Positions 39,701 through 46,871 of a DNA stretch of 64,000 nucleotides are shown in pieces. The notes beneath the pieces were generated by a model that saw only the letters and a list, made by a program, of their open reading frames with translations, was not told the DNA's origin and did not search any database. Every line of letters starts with the position of its first letter. Within the stretch, counting starts at the first letter, position 1. The position numbers and the translations under genes were made by a program. The DNA comes from Paenibacillus sediminis (GTDB lineage: Bacteria; Bacillota; Bacilli; Paenibacillales; Paenibacillaceae), in contig NZ_JAGGKP010000001.1 of assembly GCF_017873765.1 (NCBI RefSeq), positions 248,001 through 312,000 on the forward strand. Reading direction: 5' to 3'.

Positions 39701-40199
39701 CTCTAAGCTTCAAAGCTGCCTGCGCGGCAATGCTTTCGTTGAGTATATCGCTGAAGAGCAGCTTATGCAGGTCAGCCAAGCTGCGTCTCATAGGCTTCGT
39801 TTCCTAACGAAACAGCGTTATGCGCTGGAGGTTGATTCAGGAGGCGGTTTTGTCATTCGGGACGATGCGAATGGCGGAGTGAAGCGCCCTGTGTCAACAT
39901 TGTCCGGGGGCGAGACTTTCCTAACCTCTCTGTCGCTTGCACTCGCTTTATCTGCGCAAATTCAGCTAAGCGGACAATATCCATTGCAATTTTTCTTCCT
40001 AGATGAGGGCTTCGGTACTCTTGATCCCGAACTTCTTGACACGGTCATTACATCACTTGAGAAATTGCATAATGATCATTTATCTGTCGGTGTCATTAGT
40101 CACGTGCCGGAACTCCGAGCTAGACTGCCAAGGAAACTGGTCGTTCTGCCTGCAGAACAAGCAGGCGGAGGTTCTAGAGTCGTTTTGGAGAAATTGTAA
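36792..40199 (+). CDS. sbcC: SbcC, ATPase subunit of SbcCD (Rad50-like SMC protein)
   Basis: SbcC is an SMC-like ATPase with long coiled coils joined by a zinc hook. The 1135-residue protein has Walker A GPTGSGKS (35-42) and the Q-loop VVLPQGKFAEFL. Extended Gln/Glu/Ala-rich coiled coils run from about 195 to 1000. The zinc hook is GQPCPVCGSVHHPHP with Cys539 and Cys542, the ABC signature STLSGGETFLTSLSLALALS, and Walker B FFLDEGFGTLDPE. Its length is close to B. subtilis SbcC (about 1130). One coiled-coil stretch (residues about 230-385) is much more G+C-rich than the rest of the gene. Confidence 0.97.
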   Translation: MKPVSLKIAGLQSYRETQEIDFESLTETGLFGIFGPTGSGKSTILDAITLAMYGKVERASGGTQGIMNHSEDALFVSFTFELMSADGPKRYRVERRFKRTSELSVSNTVSRFIEVRQDGDVVMADKLSDVTRCVEDVIGLKMDDFTRAVVLPQGKFAEFLSLKGSERRQMLQRLFHLEKYGDQLSMKLSRKVKEVEGALKEVEAEQQGLGNASSEAVNEAKQRLAAAQEEAALRRRELDALSQRLESLAKVRELQLEREQSLLQLKQLQEQEPRIAQQEAALAKAAAAERIAPALASLREANGHAAERQAQASAARERAQQAEQAAAQAAAAELAAQQALAAEEPQLLQRQSQLEQALGLQQEVASLARELQELAAKRSEAQKQRELLMKQDEQEQGLLSKYMAAQQKLQDELNLAEVKTQERHELQQAVQYKQLITTAEDQFRLTQNERNAQYDRLVQAETRLRELDTQASQLEEQRAETVGIGLQLVKRLLQLESHTSGQYDRLLAHLDQIRKDEQAEELKKLSLRLAAELQNGQPCPVCGSVHHPHPVQIIEETTDQHQFDIESAQRLQSELQELKFKIKQYVHEVQSAIEQLGERELITSLNEVASTVVEEETTVAGHLASYDLEQAISFISEAGAVADEVRSFQQSTRSLSKQLAASQQVYSTITAEVQTERNLYDQAVRKLDLSQQQVDQLRQKWNEQYPNLLLEQVDSLYQAMLDKDSLAEQLKQRIANSITIIESKQADVRHVHQSLVDVDKQFIQWDTQWQAKSEQYRKESDRLKAWIGEEHAEPLLEAVKRQLDQIRLTAQDKHNASRLAEQTKHEALKALGIAEQALQSAEEHAAYALARWKSELESSPFADEQEVALAIMHEQQKKQYEFETKTHREQERDLNARLRDLDGKLQGQQVTAPEWEQCNTQMTIARRLDEEALQVKARAERDLEDLQQRHLRWVELEQKRLHLQHQTEQLSKLQSCLRGNAFVEYIAEEQLMQVSQAASHRLRFLTKQRYALEVDSGGGFVIRDDANGGVKRPVSTLSGGETFLTSLSLALALSAQIQLSGQYPLQFFFLDEGFGTLDPELLDTVITSLEKLHNDHLSVGVISHVPELRARLPRKLVVLPAEQAGGGSRVVLEKL
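37480..37950 (+). other. G+C-rich coiled-coil segment inside sbcC
   Basis: This part of sbcC is built from GCG, GCC, GCA, CAG and GAG codons and encodes an Ala/Gln/Glu-rich coiled coil. The base composition rises sharply compared with both flanks while the reading frame stays intact. Several long spurious frames appear on the opposite strand because of it. The cause is probably the amino-acid content plus local codon choice or internal duplication of Ala/Glu heptads. Confidence 0.7.
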
Positions 40200-40297
40200 T
40201 TGCTCATCATGTCATTCTCCAGTTCTTAATAACGAGTAGCACATTCGCCTATATGTGAATACGATGTGATGAAAGTTATGATCAGGAGGTCTGGGGA

Positions 40298-40969
40298 ATG
40301 GATAAGCACGAGGCTAAAAAACTTTGTATGGATCATATGCATCGCTATGTTCGAGTGTGGACGAGAGATGGTCATGTGTATGATGGAATTGTAGAGAGTG
40401 TGGATGATGATGTACTTAACTTAGCTGTGCCGATTACCCATGGTACAATGGCAACGCATGAGGCGAATGTCGGCCATGAGGCTAACGTTGGAATGAACGT
40501 AGGTCCGAATGTTGGAATGAACGTCAGTCCATACGTGGGAATGAATGTCGGACCAAACGTAGGACCAAATGTAGGCCCGAATATTGGACCTAACGTTGCA
40601 GCAAACATTGGCCCGAATATCATGCCAAACGTTGCACCAAACATCATGCCAAACGTTGCACCAAACATCAGTCCGAATATTGCACCAAATATCGCGCCTA
40701 AAGTCGGTCCAAACGTAGCACCAAATGTCGGACCAAATGCAGGATATGGCTACGAACATGGTTGGCACGATGGATACGGGTATCCGTTTGAGCCGCGCGG
40801 CTTCTACCCAGGATATGGTTACGGATACGGCTATGGTTATCCATATGGATTTGGCTATGGTTATCCATATGGATTTGGCTATGGCTATCCATTTGGCATC
40901 CGTCGGTTTAACCGGCTTGTATTGCCATTAGCAGCGCTAACGGCGTTATCATTACTGCCGTTTTATTAA
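40298..40969 (+). CDS. Tetrapeptide-repeat protein with possible Sm-like N-terminus and Gly-Tyr tail
   Basis: This 223-residue protein has four visible parts. Residues 1-50 (HRYVRVWTRDGHVYDGIVES, then VDDDVLNLAVP) look like a small Sm/LSm-type beta barrel, by pattern only. Residues 62-149 are about 22 tandem tetrapeptides of the form (P/M)-N-(V/I)-(G/A/S/M). Residues 150-200 are Gly/Tyr/Phe/Pro-rich with an eight-residue repeat (GYGYPYGF). Residues 201-223 (FNRLVLPLAALTALSLLPFY) form a hydrophobic tail. There is no signal peptide. The composition recalls spore-coat or exosporium proteins, but I do not recognise the family. AGGAGG lies 7 bases before the ATG. It stands alone between sbcC and hit, with a terminator after it. 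Confidence 0.85.
   Translation: MDKHEAKKLCMDHMHRYVRVWTRDGHVYDGIVESVDDDVLNLAVPITHGTMATHEANVGHEANVGMNVGPNVGMNVSPYVGMNVGPNVGPNVGPNIGPNVAANIGPNIMPNVAPNIMPNVAPNISPNIAPNIAPKVGPNVAPNVGPNAGYGYEHGWHDGYGYPFEPRGFYPGYGYGYGYGYPYGFGYGYPYGFGYGYPFGIRRFNRLVLPLAALTALSLLPFY
40481..40744 (+). repeat. 12-base tandem repeats coding the Asn-Val-Gly-Pro tetrads
   Basis: About 22 imperfect 12-base units (type AATGTCGGACCA or AACGTTGCACCA) follow one another in frame. Synonymous differences between units (GTC/GTA/GTT, GGA/GGC/GGT) show the array is not freshly duplicated, while a few neighbours (the alternating NIMP/NVAP units near 40614-40660) are nearly identical and look recent. Confidence 0.9.
40829..40896 (+). 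repeat. 24-base tandem repeat in the Gly-Tyr tail
   Basis: Two identical 24-base units encoding GYGYPYGF (40829-40852 and 40853-40876) and a third partial, diverged copy to 40896. Identical units suggest recent slippage or duplication. Confidence 0.9.
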
Positions 40970-41012
40970 TATCAACGTCAGCTGACTTTTATGGCTTGAT
41001 TCATAAATTGCA

Positions 41013-41039
41013 GACCCCTATCCAGGGGTCAATTTTATT
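41013..41039 (+). terminator. Terminator after the tetrapeptide-repeat gene
   Basis: GACCCCT-ATCC-AGGGGTC hairpin followed by AATTTTATT. Confidence 0.7.
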
Positions 41040-41122
41040 GTTCCATGTAATATTGGACGAGCACACTTCAATTCGGTATGATGTTATCAAGATAGGGATA
41101 TAAATTGAGGGAGGGGTAATTG

Positions 41123-41482
41123 ATGGATTGCTTGTTTTGCAAAATAGCAGAAGGTACAATTCCTTCGAAAAGAGTATTTGAAAATGACTCTGTGCTCGTA
41201 TTTCACGATATACAACCCGCAGCACCAACGCATGTTCTTCTTATACCAAAAAAACATATCGCCTCAATGAACGATGCAGAAGGTGATGATTTTGCGCTCA
41301 TTGGTGAATTACACCGAGTTGCTCAGCAGGTCGCTAGAGATCTAGGGATTGCAGATTCCGGTTATCGTTTAATCAACAACTGTGGCCGTAACGGTGAACA
41401 GACGGTACATCATTTGCATTATCATTTGCTCGGAGGAACAAGATTAGGTGCGCTTGTTGGTGTATCGAATTCCCATGCGTAG
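41123..41482 (+). CDS. hit: HIT-family (HinT-like) nucleotide hydrolase
   Basis: This is a 119-residue histidine-triad protein. The active-site HxHxHxx motif is seen as HHLHYHLLGG near residues 97-106. The N-terminal CLFCKIAEGTIPSKRVFEND with its CxxC is typical of the Hint branch, which hydrolyses purine nucleoside phosphoramidates. GAGGGAGGGG precedes the ATG at 41123 (a TTG directly before it is in frame but less likely). A rpsU promoter lies right after its stop codon, so it is a single-gene unit. Confidence 0.95.
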   Translation: MDCLFCKIAEGTIPSKRVFENDSVLVFHDIQPAAPTHVLLIPKKHIASMNDAEGDDFALIGELHRVAQQVARDLGIADSGYRLINNCGRNGEQTVHHLHYHLLGGTRLGALVGVSNSHA

Positions 41483-41483
41483 G

Positions 41484-41513
41484 TTGACACCTTATTACAC
41501 TCTCACATATAAT
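41484..41513 (+). promoter_or_regulatory. Strong SigA promoter of rpsU-yqeY
   Basis: TTGACA (41484-41489) and TATAAT (41508-41513), both perfect hexamers, with an 18-base spacer. This is the best vegetative promoter seen in the window, as expected for a ribosomal protein gene. Confidence 0.88.
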
Positions 41514-41571
41514 GAAAGTTGATGAACCGTGTTGTGCTCTTGGACGGTCTGGTCGGAGGGAGGGAAAACTG

Positions 41572-41745
41572 GTGTCTGAAACGAAAGTTCGCAAAAACGA
41601 GACAATTGATGCTGCACTTCGTCGCTTTAAACGTTCCATCGCTAAAGATGGCGTCTTGGCTGAGGTGAAGAAACGCAAGCATTATGAAAAGCCAAGTGTA
41701 AAGCGTAAGAAAAAGTCCGAGGCTGCTCGTAAGAGAAAGTTTTAG
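41572..41745 (+). CDS. rpsU: 30S ribosomal protein S21
   Basis: S21 is a small basic protein of the 30S platform near the anti-Shine-Dalgarno region. The 57-residue product begins [20 protein letters not shown] and ends in a Lys/Arg-rich tail ([14 protein letters not shown]), as usual. The GTG start at 41572 has GGAGGGAGGG upstream; a longer frame from an ATG at 41512 starts inside the promoter and is excluded. It is cotranscribed with yqeY, as in B. subtilis. Confidence 0.97.
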   Translation: MSETKVRKNETIDAALRRFKRSIAKDGVLAEVKKRKHYEKPSVKRKKKSEAARKRKF

Positions 41746-41761
41746 GAGGATTTGAACTAAC

Positions 41762-42205
41762 ATGAATCTTAGCGAACGATTAAACGAAGATATGAAGCAG
41801 GCGATGAAGAGTCGAGACAAGTTCAAACTCTCCACCATTCGAATGGTTCGTTCGACGATTAAAAATCTTGAGATAGATTTGAAAAGAGCTTTGGATGACA
41901 ACGAAGTGCTTGATATCCTTAGTCGTGAAATCAAACAGCGCAAAGATGCCCTCCAAGAATTTGAAAAAGCAGGTCGAGAAGATCTTGTCGACAGTCTCAA
42001 GGCAGAAATTGAGATTATAGCTCAGTATCTTCCAGAACAGCTTTCTGAAGAAGAAATTAAAGTCATTGTACAGCAGACCATCCAGGAAACCGGTGCTTCT
42101 TCGAAAGCCGAGATGGGAAAATTAATGAGTAGTCTCATGCCGAAAGTAAAAGGGCGTGCTGACGGTAAACTAGTGAACCAAATCGTTCAACAATTTCTGC
42201 AATAA
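41762..42205 (+). CDS. yqeY: GatB/YqeY domain protein
   Basis: This 147-residue helical protein is related to the C-terminal tRNA-interacting domain of GatB amidotransferase. Conserved parts are MKSRDKFKLSTIRMVRSTIK, KQRKDALQEFEKAGREDLVD, EIEIIAQYLPEQLSEEEI and MGKLMSSLMPKVKGRADGKL. It presumably contacts tRNA or the ribosome, but its role is not established. It starts 16 bases after rpsU with AGGAGG upstream, and a terminator follows. Confidence 0.93.
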   Translation: MNLSERLNEDMKQAMKSRDKFKLSTIRMVRSTIKNLEIDLKRALDDNEVLDILSREIKQRKDALQEFEKAGREDLVDSLKAEIEIIAQYLPEQLSEEEIKVIVQQTIQETGASSKAEMGKLMSSLMPKVKGRADGKLVNQIVQQFLQ

Positions 42206-42212
42206 CAATAAC

Positions 42213-42246
42213 AAAAACACTCTCTGATTTTGGAGGGTGTTTTTTT
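42213..42246 (+). terminator. Terminator after rpsU-yqeY
   Basis: AAAACACTCTC and GGAGGGTGTTTT form a stem with a G-U pair, followed by a run of T. Confidence 0.85.
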
Positions 42247-42273
42247 CCATTTTATAAGGAAAATACTGAAGGT

Positions 42274-42299
42274 TGAAACGTAATGTATTACAATACGTA
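42274..42299 (+). promoter_or_regulatory. SigW-type ECF promoter of nfeD-floA
   Basis: TGAAAC (42274-42279), exactly 16 bases and CGTA (42296-42299) match the SigW consensus. In B. subtilis the orthologous yqeZ-floA-yqfB operon is a known SigW target, so the promoter appears conserved. The start codon follows 57 bases downstream. Confidence 0.85.
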
Positions 42300-42355
42300 G
42301 TAACAACCATAAGTGACAATGTACATACATTAAAATATAAAAGGAGGGGTGTAAA

Positions 42356-43708
42356 TTGATTGCCGCAACTAAAAAGTTTCTGCTTCACACATTCATGCTC
42401 ATGATGCTTGTATCCATATTGCTTCAAATAAGTTTTACGGCTGAGCCTGTCCGCGCAGTAGCGCAAAGCGGTCCAGTATATATCATACCTGTGGACCAAG
42501 AGATTGAGTCTGGCCTCTATAAGTTCATGAAACGCGGATTTGATGAAGCGACGAGAATGAATGCAGCGCTGATTGTTTTAGAAATAAATACGCCAGGCGG
42601 AAGAGTAGACAGCGCAGAACAAATTGGTGAGCTGATTCGATCGAGCAAAGTACCGACAATAGCTTTCGTCAAGGGCAGAGCGGCTTCTGCAGGCAGTTAT
42701 ATAGCTCTAAATGCCGATAAGATTGCGATGCAGCCTGGAAGTACGATCGGAGCTGCAGCTATTGTCGATCGTTCGGGTCAACCTATTGATGATCCTAAAT
42801 TAGTAGCGTACTGGAAAAGTGAGATGGCTGCCGCAGCGGAACTTAGTGGGCGGAACCCAGCCATTGCAGAAGGAATGACAGATACAAACATCGAAGTCAA
42901 GATGCCGGAAATCGGTAAAACGAAACAAAAGGGCCAGATTATTTCTTTAACTGCAGATGAAGCTGTCAAAGTAGGTTACGCTGAGATGATTGCAAAAACA
43001 GCTGAGGAAGTCGCTTCGCAATCTGGTTACTCGACTCAAGACATGTTTCGAATTGACCGAACAGCAGCTGAAAATATATCCATCTTTTTAACGAATCCTA
43101 TTGTCTCAACCTTACTTCTGTTCGTCGGTATTACAGGAATCATAATAGAACTAATCGTGCCGGGGTTCGGTATTCCGGGGATACTTGGTATTATCGCGTT
43201 TGTGCTCTATTTTACGGGTAATTATATCGCTGGATTTGCAGGCTCGGAAACTTGGATTCTCTTTATCATCGGGCTGGTTATGCTCATTTCGGAACTGTTT
43301 GTGCCTAGCTTCGGTATTTTAGGAATTATAGGCTCAGTCAGCTTGGTTACGGGTGTTGTCAGTGCTGCTTATGACACAACGAATGCATTTATTTCACTAA
43401 GCATCGCCTTTGCGGCTGCTATTATAGTGGTGATCATTGTGTCATATATATTTAAAGAGCGGGGCATCTGGAACCGATTTATTTTGCGCTATCAGCTCAC
43501 GAAGGAAGAAGGATATATTCCGAATGAGCCTAAAGATAATTTAATCGGTAAACAGGGAACGAGTTTAACACCGCTCAGACCTGCTGGAACAGCGATCGTT
43601 GATGGTAAACGAATTGATGTTGTTACAGAAGGAGGCTTTATTGAAGCAGGCCGTCCTGTTATGATCATCAGCGTAGATGGTACGAGAGTTGTCGTTAAAG
43701 AAGGATAA
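42356..43708 (+). CDS. NfeD-family membrane serine protease (YqeZ-like)
   Basis: This 450-residue long-form NfeD protein has a signal peptide or first helix at about 8-35. A ClpP-class serine protease domain (about 38-220) carries EINTPGGRVDSAEQIG and the nucleophile Ser111 in GRAASAGSYIAL. Four to five membrane helices follow (about 240-365), then a C-terminal OB-fold NfeD domain (about 385-450, GKQGTSLTPLRPAGTAIVDG). Long NfeD proteins are coupled to flotillin-like proteins and are thought to cut stomatin/flotillin partners. The TTG start at 42356 follows AAGGAGGGG. It leads the SigW-type operon with floA and a small membrane protein, pointing to membrane-stress or antibiotic protection. 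Confidence 0.93.
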   Translation: MIAATKKFLLHTFMLMMLVSILLQISFTAEPVRAVAQSGPVYIIPVDQEIESGLYKFMKRGFDEATRMNAALIVLEINTPGGRVDSAEQIGELIRSSKVPTIAFVKGRAASAGSYIALNADKIAMQPGSTIGAAAIVDRSGQPIDDPKLVAYWKSEMAAAAELSGRNPAIAEGMTDTNIEVKMPEIGKTKQKGQIISLTADEAVKVGYAEMIAKTAEEVASQSGYSTQDMFRIDRTAAENISIFLTNPIVSTLLLFVGITGIIIELIVPGFGIPGILGIIAFVLYFTGNYIAGFAGSETWILFIIGLVMLISELFVPSFGILGIIGSVSLVTGVVSAAYDTTNAFISLSIAFAAAIIVVIIVSYIFKERGIWNRFILRYQLTKEEGYIPNEPKDNLIGKQGTSLTPLRPAGTAIVDGKRIDVVTEGGFIEAGRPVMIISVDGTRVVVKEG

Positions 43709-43769
43709 ATGCCGGATTAAAGAGAAATTTAACTAATAATAAAAAGAGAAACGGAGATGATGTGCAAGT

Positions 43770-44774
43770 ATGATCAGTTCATCTGCAGTAACGATATTGC
43801 TTCTTGCGGTCGTTGTTATCATTGTACTAAGTGTTTTCTTCAGCTTTTTCCCATTAATGCTTTGGGTGTCAGCCATTGCTTCAGGTGTTCGAGTAGGTAT
43901 TATTACCCTTGTTGCGATGCGCCTGCGCCGAGTTACACCAGCTCGTATCGTTAATCCAATGATTAAGGCTCATAAAGCGGGACTTGGCCTGACGATTAAT
44001 CAGCTGGAAAGTCACTATTTGGCAGGCGGTAATGTAGACCGTGTCGTTAACGCGCTTATTGCTGCGCAGCGTGCGAACATTCCGCTTGAATTTGCAAGAG
44101 CAGCTGCTATTGACCTTGCTGGTCGTGACGTGCTGCAGGCTGTGCAAATGAGCGTCAACCCTCGGGTCATCGAAACTCCAGTCGTTGCAGCAGTGGCGAA
44201 AGACGGTATTGAAGTAAAGGTAAAAGCCCGTGTAACGGTTCGTGCGAATATCGAACGACTTGTCGGCGGTGCCGGAGAAGAAACGATTATTGCACGTGTT
44301 GGTGAAGGGATTGTTACGACGGTTGGTTCAAGCAACTCGCATAAGGATGTGCTTGAGAACCCGGATCTCATTTCAAGAACAGTGCTTAATAAAGGATTGG
44401 ATGCTGGAACAGCATTCGAAATTTTGTCGATTGACATTGCGGATGTTGATGTAGGTAAAAACATCGGTGCGTACTTGCAAACAGAACAAGCTGAAGCGGA
44501 TAAACGGATTGCTCAAGCGAAAGCGGAAGAACGCCGTGCTATGGCCGTTGCTCAAGAGCAAGAGATGAAAGCACGCGTTGTAGAAATGAGAGCGCGCGTC
44601 GTTGAATCCGAATCACAAGTACCGCTTGCGATGGCAGAAGCACTAAGAAGCGGGCAGCTGGGTGTTATGGATTATATGAATCTGAAAAATATTGAAGCCG
44701 ATACGCAAATGCGCGGGTCCATCGGTAAAATGGGCGATAATACACCAGACTCAAATGACCCTAAACACAAATAA
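43770..44774 (+). CDS. floA: Flotillin-like protein FloA
   Basis: FloA forms membrane microdomains that influence membrane fluidity and assembly of signalling and secretion proteins. The 334-residue protein has an N-terminal hydrophobic hairpin (about 5-45, [20 protein letters not shown]). The SPFH-type domain (about 60-240) contains [20 protein letters not shown]. An Ala/Glu-rich coiled coil follows ([20 protein letters not shown]). The family sequence is very well conserved. It follows nfeD by 61 bases in the SigW-type operon. Confidence 0.96.
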   Translation: MISSSAVTILLLAVVVIIVLSVFFSFFPLMLWVSAIASGVRVGIITLVAMRLRRVTPARIVNPMIKAHKAGLGLTINQLESHYLAGGNVDRVVNALIAAQRANIPLEFARAAAIDLAGRDVLQAVQMSVNPRVIETPVVAAVAKDGIEVKVKARVTVRANIERLVGGAGEETIIARVGEGIVTTVGSSNSHKDVLENPDLISRTVLNKGLDAGTAFEILSIDIADVDVGKNIGAYLQTEQAEADKRIAQAKAEERRAMAVAQEQEMKARVVEMRARVVESESQVPLAMAEALRSGQLGVMDYMNLKNIEADTQMRGSIGKMGDNTPDSNDPKHK

Positions 44775-44789
44775 GCTAGGCGGTGAGTC

Positions 44790-45257
44790 ATGTTAGATTG
44801 GATCTTTAGCCACATTTTCATTGTTATATTGATTGTATCTGGACTCGTGTCTTTGTTTAATCGGGCCAATAAAACAGCCTCTAAGAGTCGTCCCAGCAAG
44901 ATGCCAACGTTCGGCGGAGGCGGATCCTTATCGTCTCCAGATCATCCGCGAATGCCGCAAACTGTGCAGTCGCAGACCCGAATAAATGACGACAAACCTG
45001 AGCGGTCTATTACAGACTTGTTAAATGATCTGCCTGCTCCGGATTATTCTACAGGCGAGGGAGTGTCGCAAATGTGGGAGGAGTCAAAGGCAAAAGTAGA
45101 GCAACCTGCATCTAAGATGCTGCAATCTGCGAAACCAAGCCTAGATTTATCCTCTTCCTTTCGGGTTAAAGATACAGAAGAAATCCGCAAAGCGATCATA
45201 TGGTCAGAAATTTTAGCGCCGCCGCGTGCGAAGAGGCATTATCGAAATCAACGTTAA
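44790..45257 (+). CDS. Hypothetical single-pass membrane protein of the floA operon
   Basis: This 155-residue protein has an N-terminal membrane helix (about 5-24, IFSHIFIVILIVSGLVSLF). A Pro/Ser/Gln-rich, probably disordered middle follows, then a conserved-looking C-terminus IRKAIIWSEILAPPRAKRHY. It occupies the place of B. subtilis yqfB, but I see no clear sequence similarity. It begins 15 bases after floA and ends at a terminator, so it is the last gene of the SigW-type operon. A role as a flotillin partner or anchor is only inferred from position. Confidence 0.8.
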   Translation: MLDWIFSHIFIVILIVSGLVSLFNRANKTASKSRPSKMPTFGGGGSLSSPDHPRMPQTVQSQTRINDDKPERSITDLLNDLPAPDYSTGEGVSQMWEESKAKVEQPASKMLQSAKPSLDLSSSFRVKDTEEIRKAIIWSEILAPPRAKRHYRNQR

Positions 45258-45282
45258 GTTTTTCATGATAAGAGAAACACCG

Positions 45283-45315
45283 AAACCGATCTTCCTACTA
45301 GGGAGATCGGTTTTT
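45283..45315 (+). terminator. Terminator after the nfeD-floA operon
   Basis: AAACCGATCT and AGATCGGTTT pair around a short loop, followed by TTCC after a T-run. Confidence 0.85.
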
Positions 45316-45381
45316 CCATTTCATAAAACGAATAGTTGCTGCATATTTTGTACAGTACGGGAAGGGGGGCATTGCCTTATT

Positions 45382-45675
45382 ATGAGCCGGATTAGTCGCA
45401 AGCTGCGGAAATGGACAACAGATGTTCTAGATGTACCGCAGGATATCGTATTTGATCTGCCGAGGCTAACCCTGATTGGTAACCGTCAACTGTATATCGA
45501 AAATCATCGCGGCGTCATTCACTTTTCTTCGGAGCAATTGATTTTAGCTGTAACAGAAGGCAAGCTGCTCGTTGCAGGAAAAGAGCTTATCATTCGTGCT
45601 ATTTTGCCAGAAGAGGTTTTTATTGAAGGGATCATTTCTGACATTCAATATGAAGGGAAGGGGAATATCGGATGA
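45382..45675 (+). CDS. yqfC: Sporulation protein YqfC
   Basis: This 97-residue protein of the YabP/YqfC family is required for normal sporulation in Bacillus. Visible conserved stretches are LPRLTLIGNRQLYIENHRGV and LILAVTEGKLLVAGKELIIR. The ATG at 45382 gives the usual N-terminus MSRISRKLRKWTTDVLDVPQ. A GAAGGGGGG sits 13 bases upstream, somewhat far. The frame continues 52 codons upstream but would cross the terminator at 45283. It overlaps yqfD by four bases. SigE control is expected from B. subtilis; I saw only weak candidates for the promoter. Confidence 0.92.
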   Translation: MSRISRKLRKWTTDVLDVPQDIVFDLPRLTLIGNRQLYIENHRGVIHFSSEQLILAVTEGKLLVAGKELIIRAILPEEVFIEGIISDIQYEGKGNIG

Positions 45676-46856
45676 AATCGCGCGTAATCGCAAACCTTCT
45701 GGGAACCGTATCGATAACCGTTCGCGGGAAATCAGTGACATCATTCATTAATGCATTGGCCGCGGAGCGGATTGTAATTTGGAATGTACGAGCCATTTCC
45801 GAAGATCGAGTACAGTTAAATATAATGCTCGGTGATTTCTATCGACTTCGTCCTATTTTGAAGAAGACAAGCTGCCGGATGCACGTTGAAAAACGAATGG
45901 GCTTTCCTTTTGTGCTCAAGCGGATTATACGACGTAAACTTTTTGCCGTTGGAATCTTTCTGTTTTTCGTAATTTTATATATAATGTCATCACTTGTATG
46001 GGATATAGAAGTGAAAGGAAACGTAAAACTTACAACCGAAACGGTGCTTAAGGCAGCGAAGGAAGAGGGGATTTATCCGTTTCAATGGGTGTTTCGTCTG
46101 AAAGAACAGGACAAGCTTTCAAGAGAGCTTACGCAAAAATTACCGGGCTCTTCATGGGTTGGAGTATCGGTTCACGGAACCCGAATTACGATTCAAGTTG
46201 TCGAGGCGACGATACCAGAGCAGCCGCCTTTGCTTAGCCCTCGCCATATTATAGCTAAGTCAGATGCGGTTGTAACACAGATTTTTGCCGAACAAGGCAG
46301 ACCCGTCGTGCAAAAAAATACGAGAGTAAAGAAAGGAAGCATTCTAATCTCTGGTATATTGGGCGATGAGGGCAATCAGAAGCTCGTTGTAGCCAAAGGC
46401 GTGGTAAAGGGGCTTGTATGGCATGAGTATCTCATTGAGGTTCCTACAACGCAAAAATATAAGTCGTATACGGGTGAGCAGAAAGAACGCGGTTATTTGG
46501 TACTTGGGAACATAGCGATACAGCTCACGGGATATGGGAAATTGTCGTTCGATAAATATGAGACCGTTACGAATCGTGATTCGCTCACATGGCGTAACAT
46601 TAAGCTGCCTGTTGGGTGGATGACTGAAAAAGTCATGGAAATGCAAATGACTGAGGATAAGGTAACGGATGCCGAGGCTAGAGCGAAAGGATTAGAGCAA
46701 GCGAGAAAGGACGTAATTATCAAAAACGGCAAAGATTCACGAATTGTAAGCGAAAAAATTTTGCATGAGAAGAAAGACAATGGTAAAGTTTATATGAAAG
46801 TGCTTTTTGAAGTGGAAGAGAATATTTCAGAGGAGCTTCCGTTAGTTCATAACTAA
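45672..46856 (+). CDS. yqfD: Sporulation protein YqfD
   Basis: This 394-residue membrane protein has a helix at about 95-112 (LFAVGIFLFFVILYIMSSLV). A large extracytoplasmic part contains VKGNVKLTTETVLKAAKEEG, LVWHEYLIEVPTTQKYKSYT and ARKDVIIKNGKDSRIVSEKI. It is essential for late sporulation in B. subtilis and recalls FtsQ/POTRA-type proteins. The ATG overlaps the yqfC stop codon (ATGA). phoH follows 16 bases later, so a sporulation pair feeds into housekeeping genes. Confidence 0.93.
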   Translation: MKSRVIANLLGTVSITVRGKSVTSFINALAAERIVIWNVRAISEDRVQLNIMLGDFYRLRPILKKTSCRMHVEKRMGFPFVLKRIIRRKLFAVGIFLFFVILYIMSSLVWDIEVKGNVKLTTETVLKAAKEEGIYPFQWVFRLKEQDKLSRELTQKLPGSSWVGVSVHGTRITIQVVEATIPEQPPLLSPRHIIAKSDAVVTQIFAEQGRPVVQKNTRVKKGSILISGILGDEGNQKLVVAKGVVKGLVWHEYLIEVPTTQKYKSYTGEQKERGYLVLGNIAIQLTGYGKLSFDKYETVTNRDSLTWRNIKLPVGWMTEKVMEMQMTEDKVTDAEARAKGLEQARKDVIIKNGKDSRIVSEKILHEKKDNGKVYMKVLFEVEENISEELPLVHN

Positions 46857-46871
46857 GGAGAATGAGGCTAT

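Noticed and set aside
40481-40744. Tandem array considered as a CRISPR or intergenic repeat
   Set aside because: Units are 12 bases, contiguous, without spacers and in frame with a protein.
40372-40931. Open frames on the minus strand and a second + frame across the tetrapeptide-repeat gene
   Set aside because: A 12-base repeat keeps all frames open by periodicity. Only the 40298-40969 frame has a ribosome site and non-repetitive ends.
45325-45365. Possible SigE promoter (GAATAGT ... TGTACAGT) before yqfC
   Set aside because: Spacer is about 12 bases, too short, and the -10 match is partial. SigE control is expected but I cannot place the promoter.
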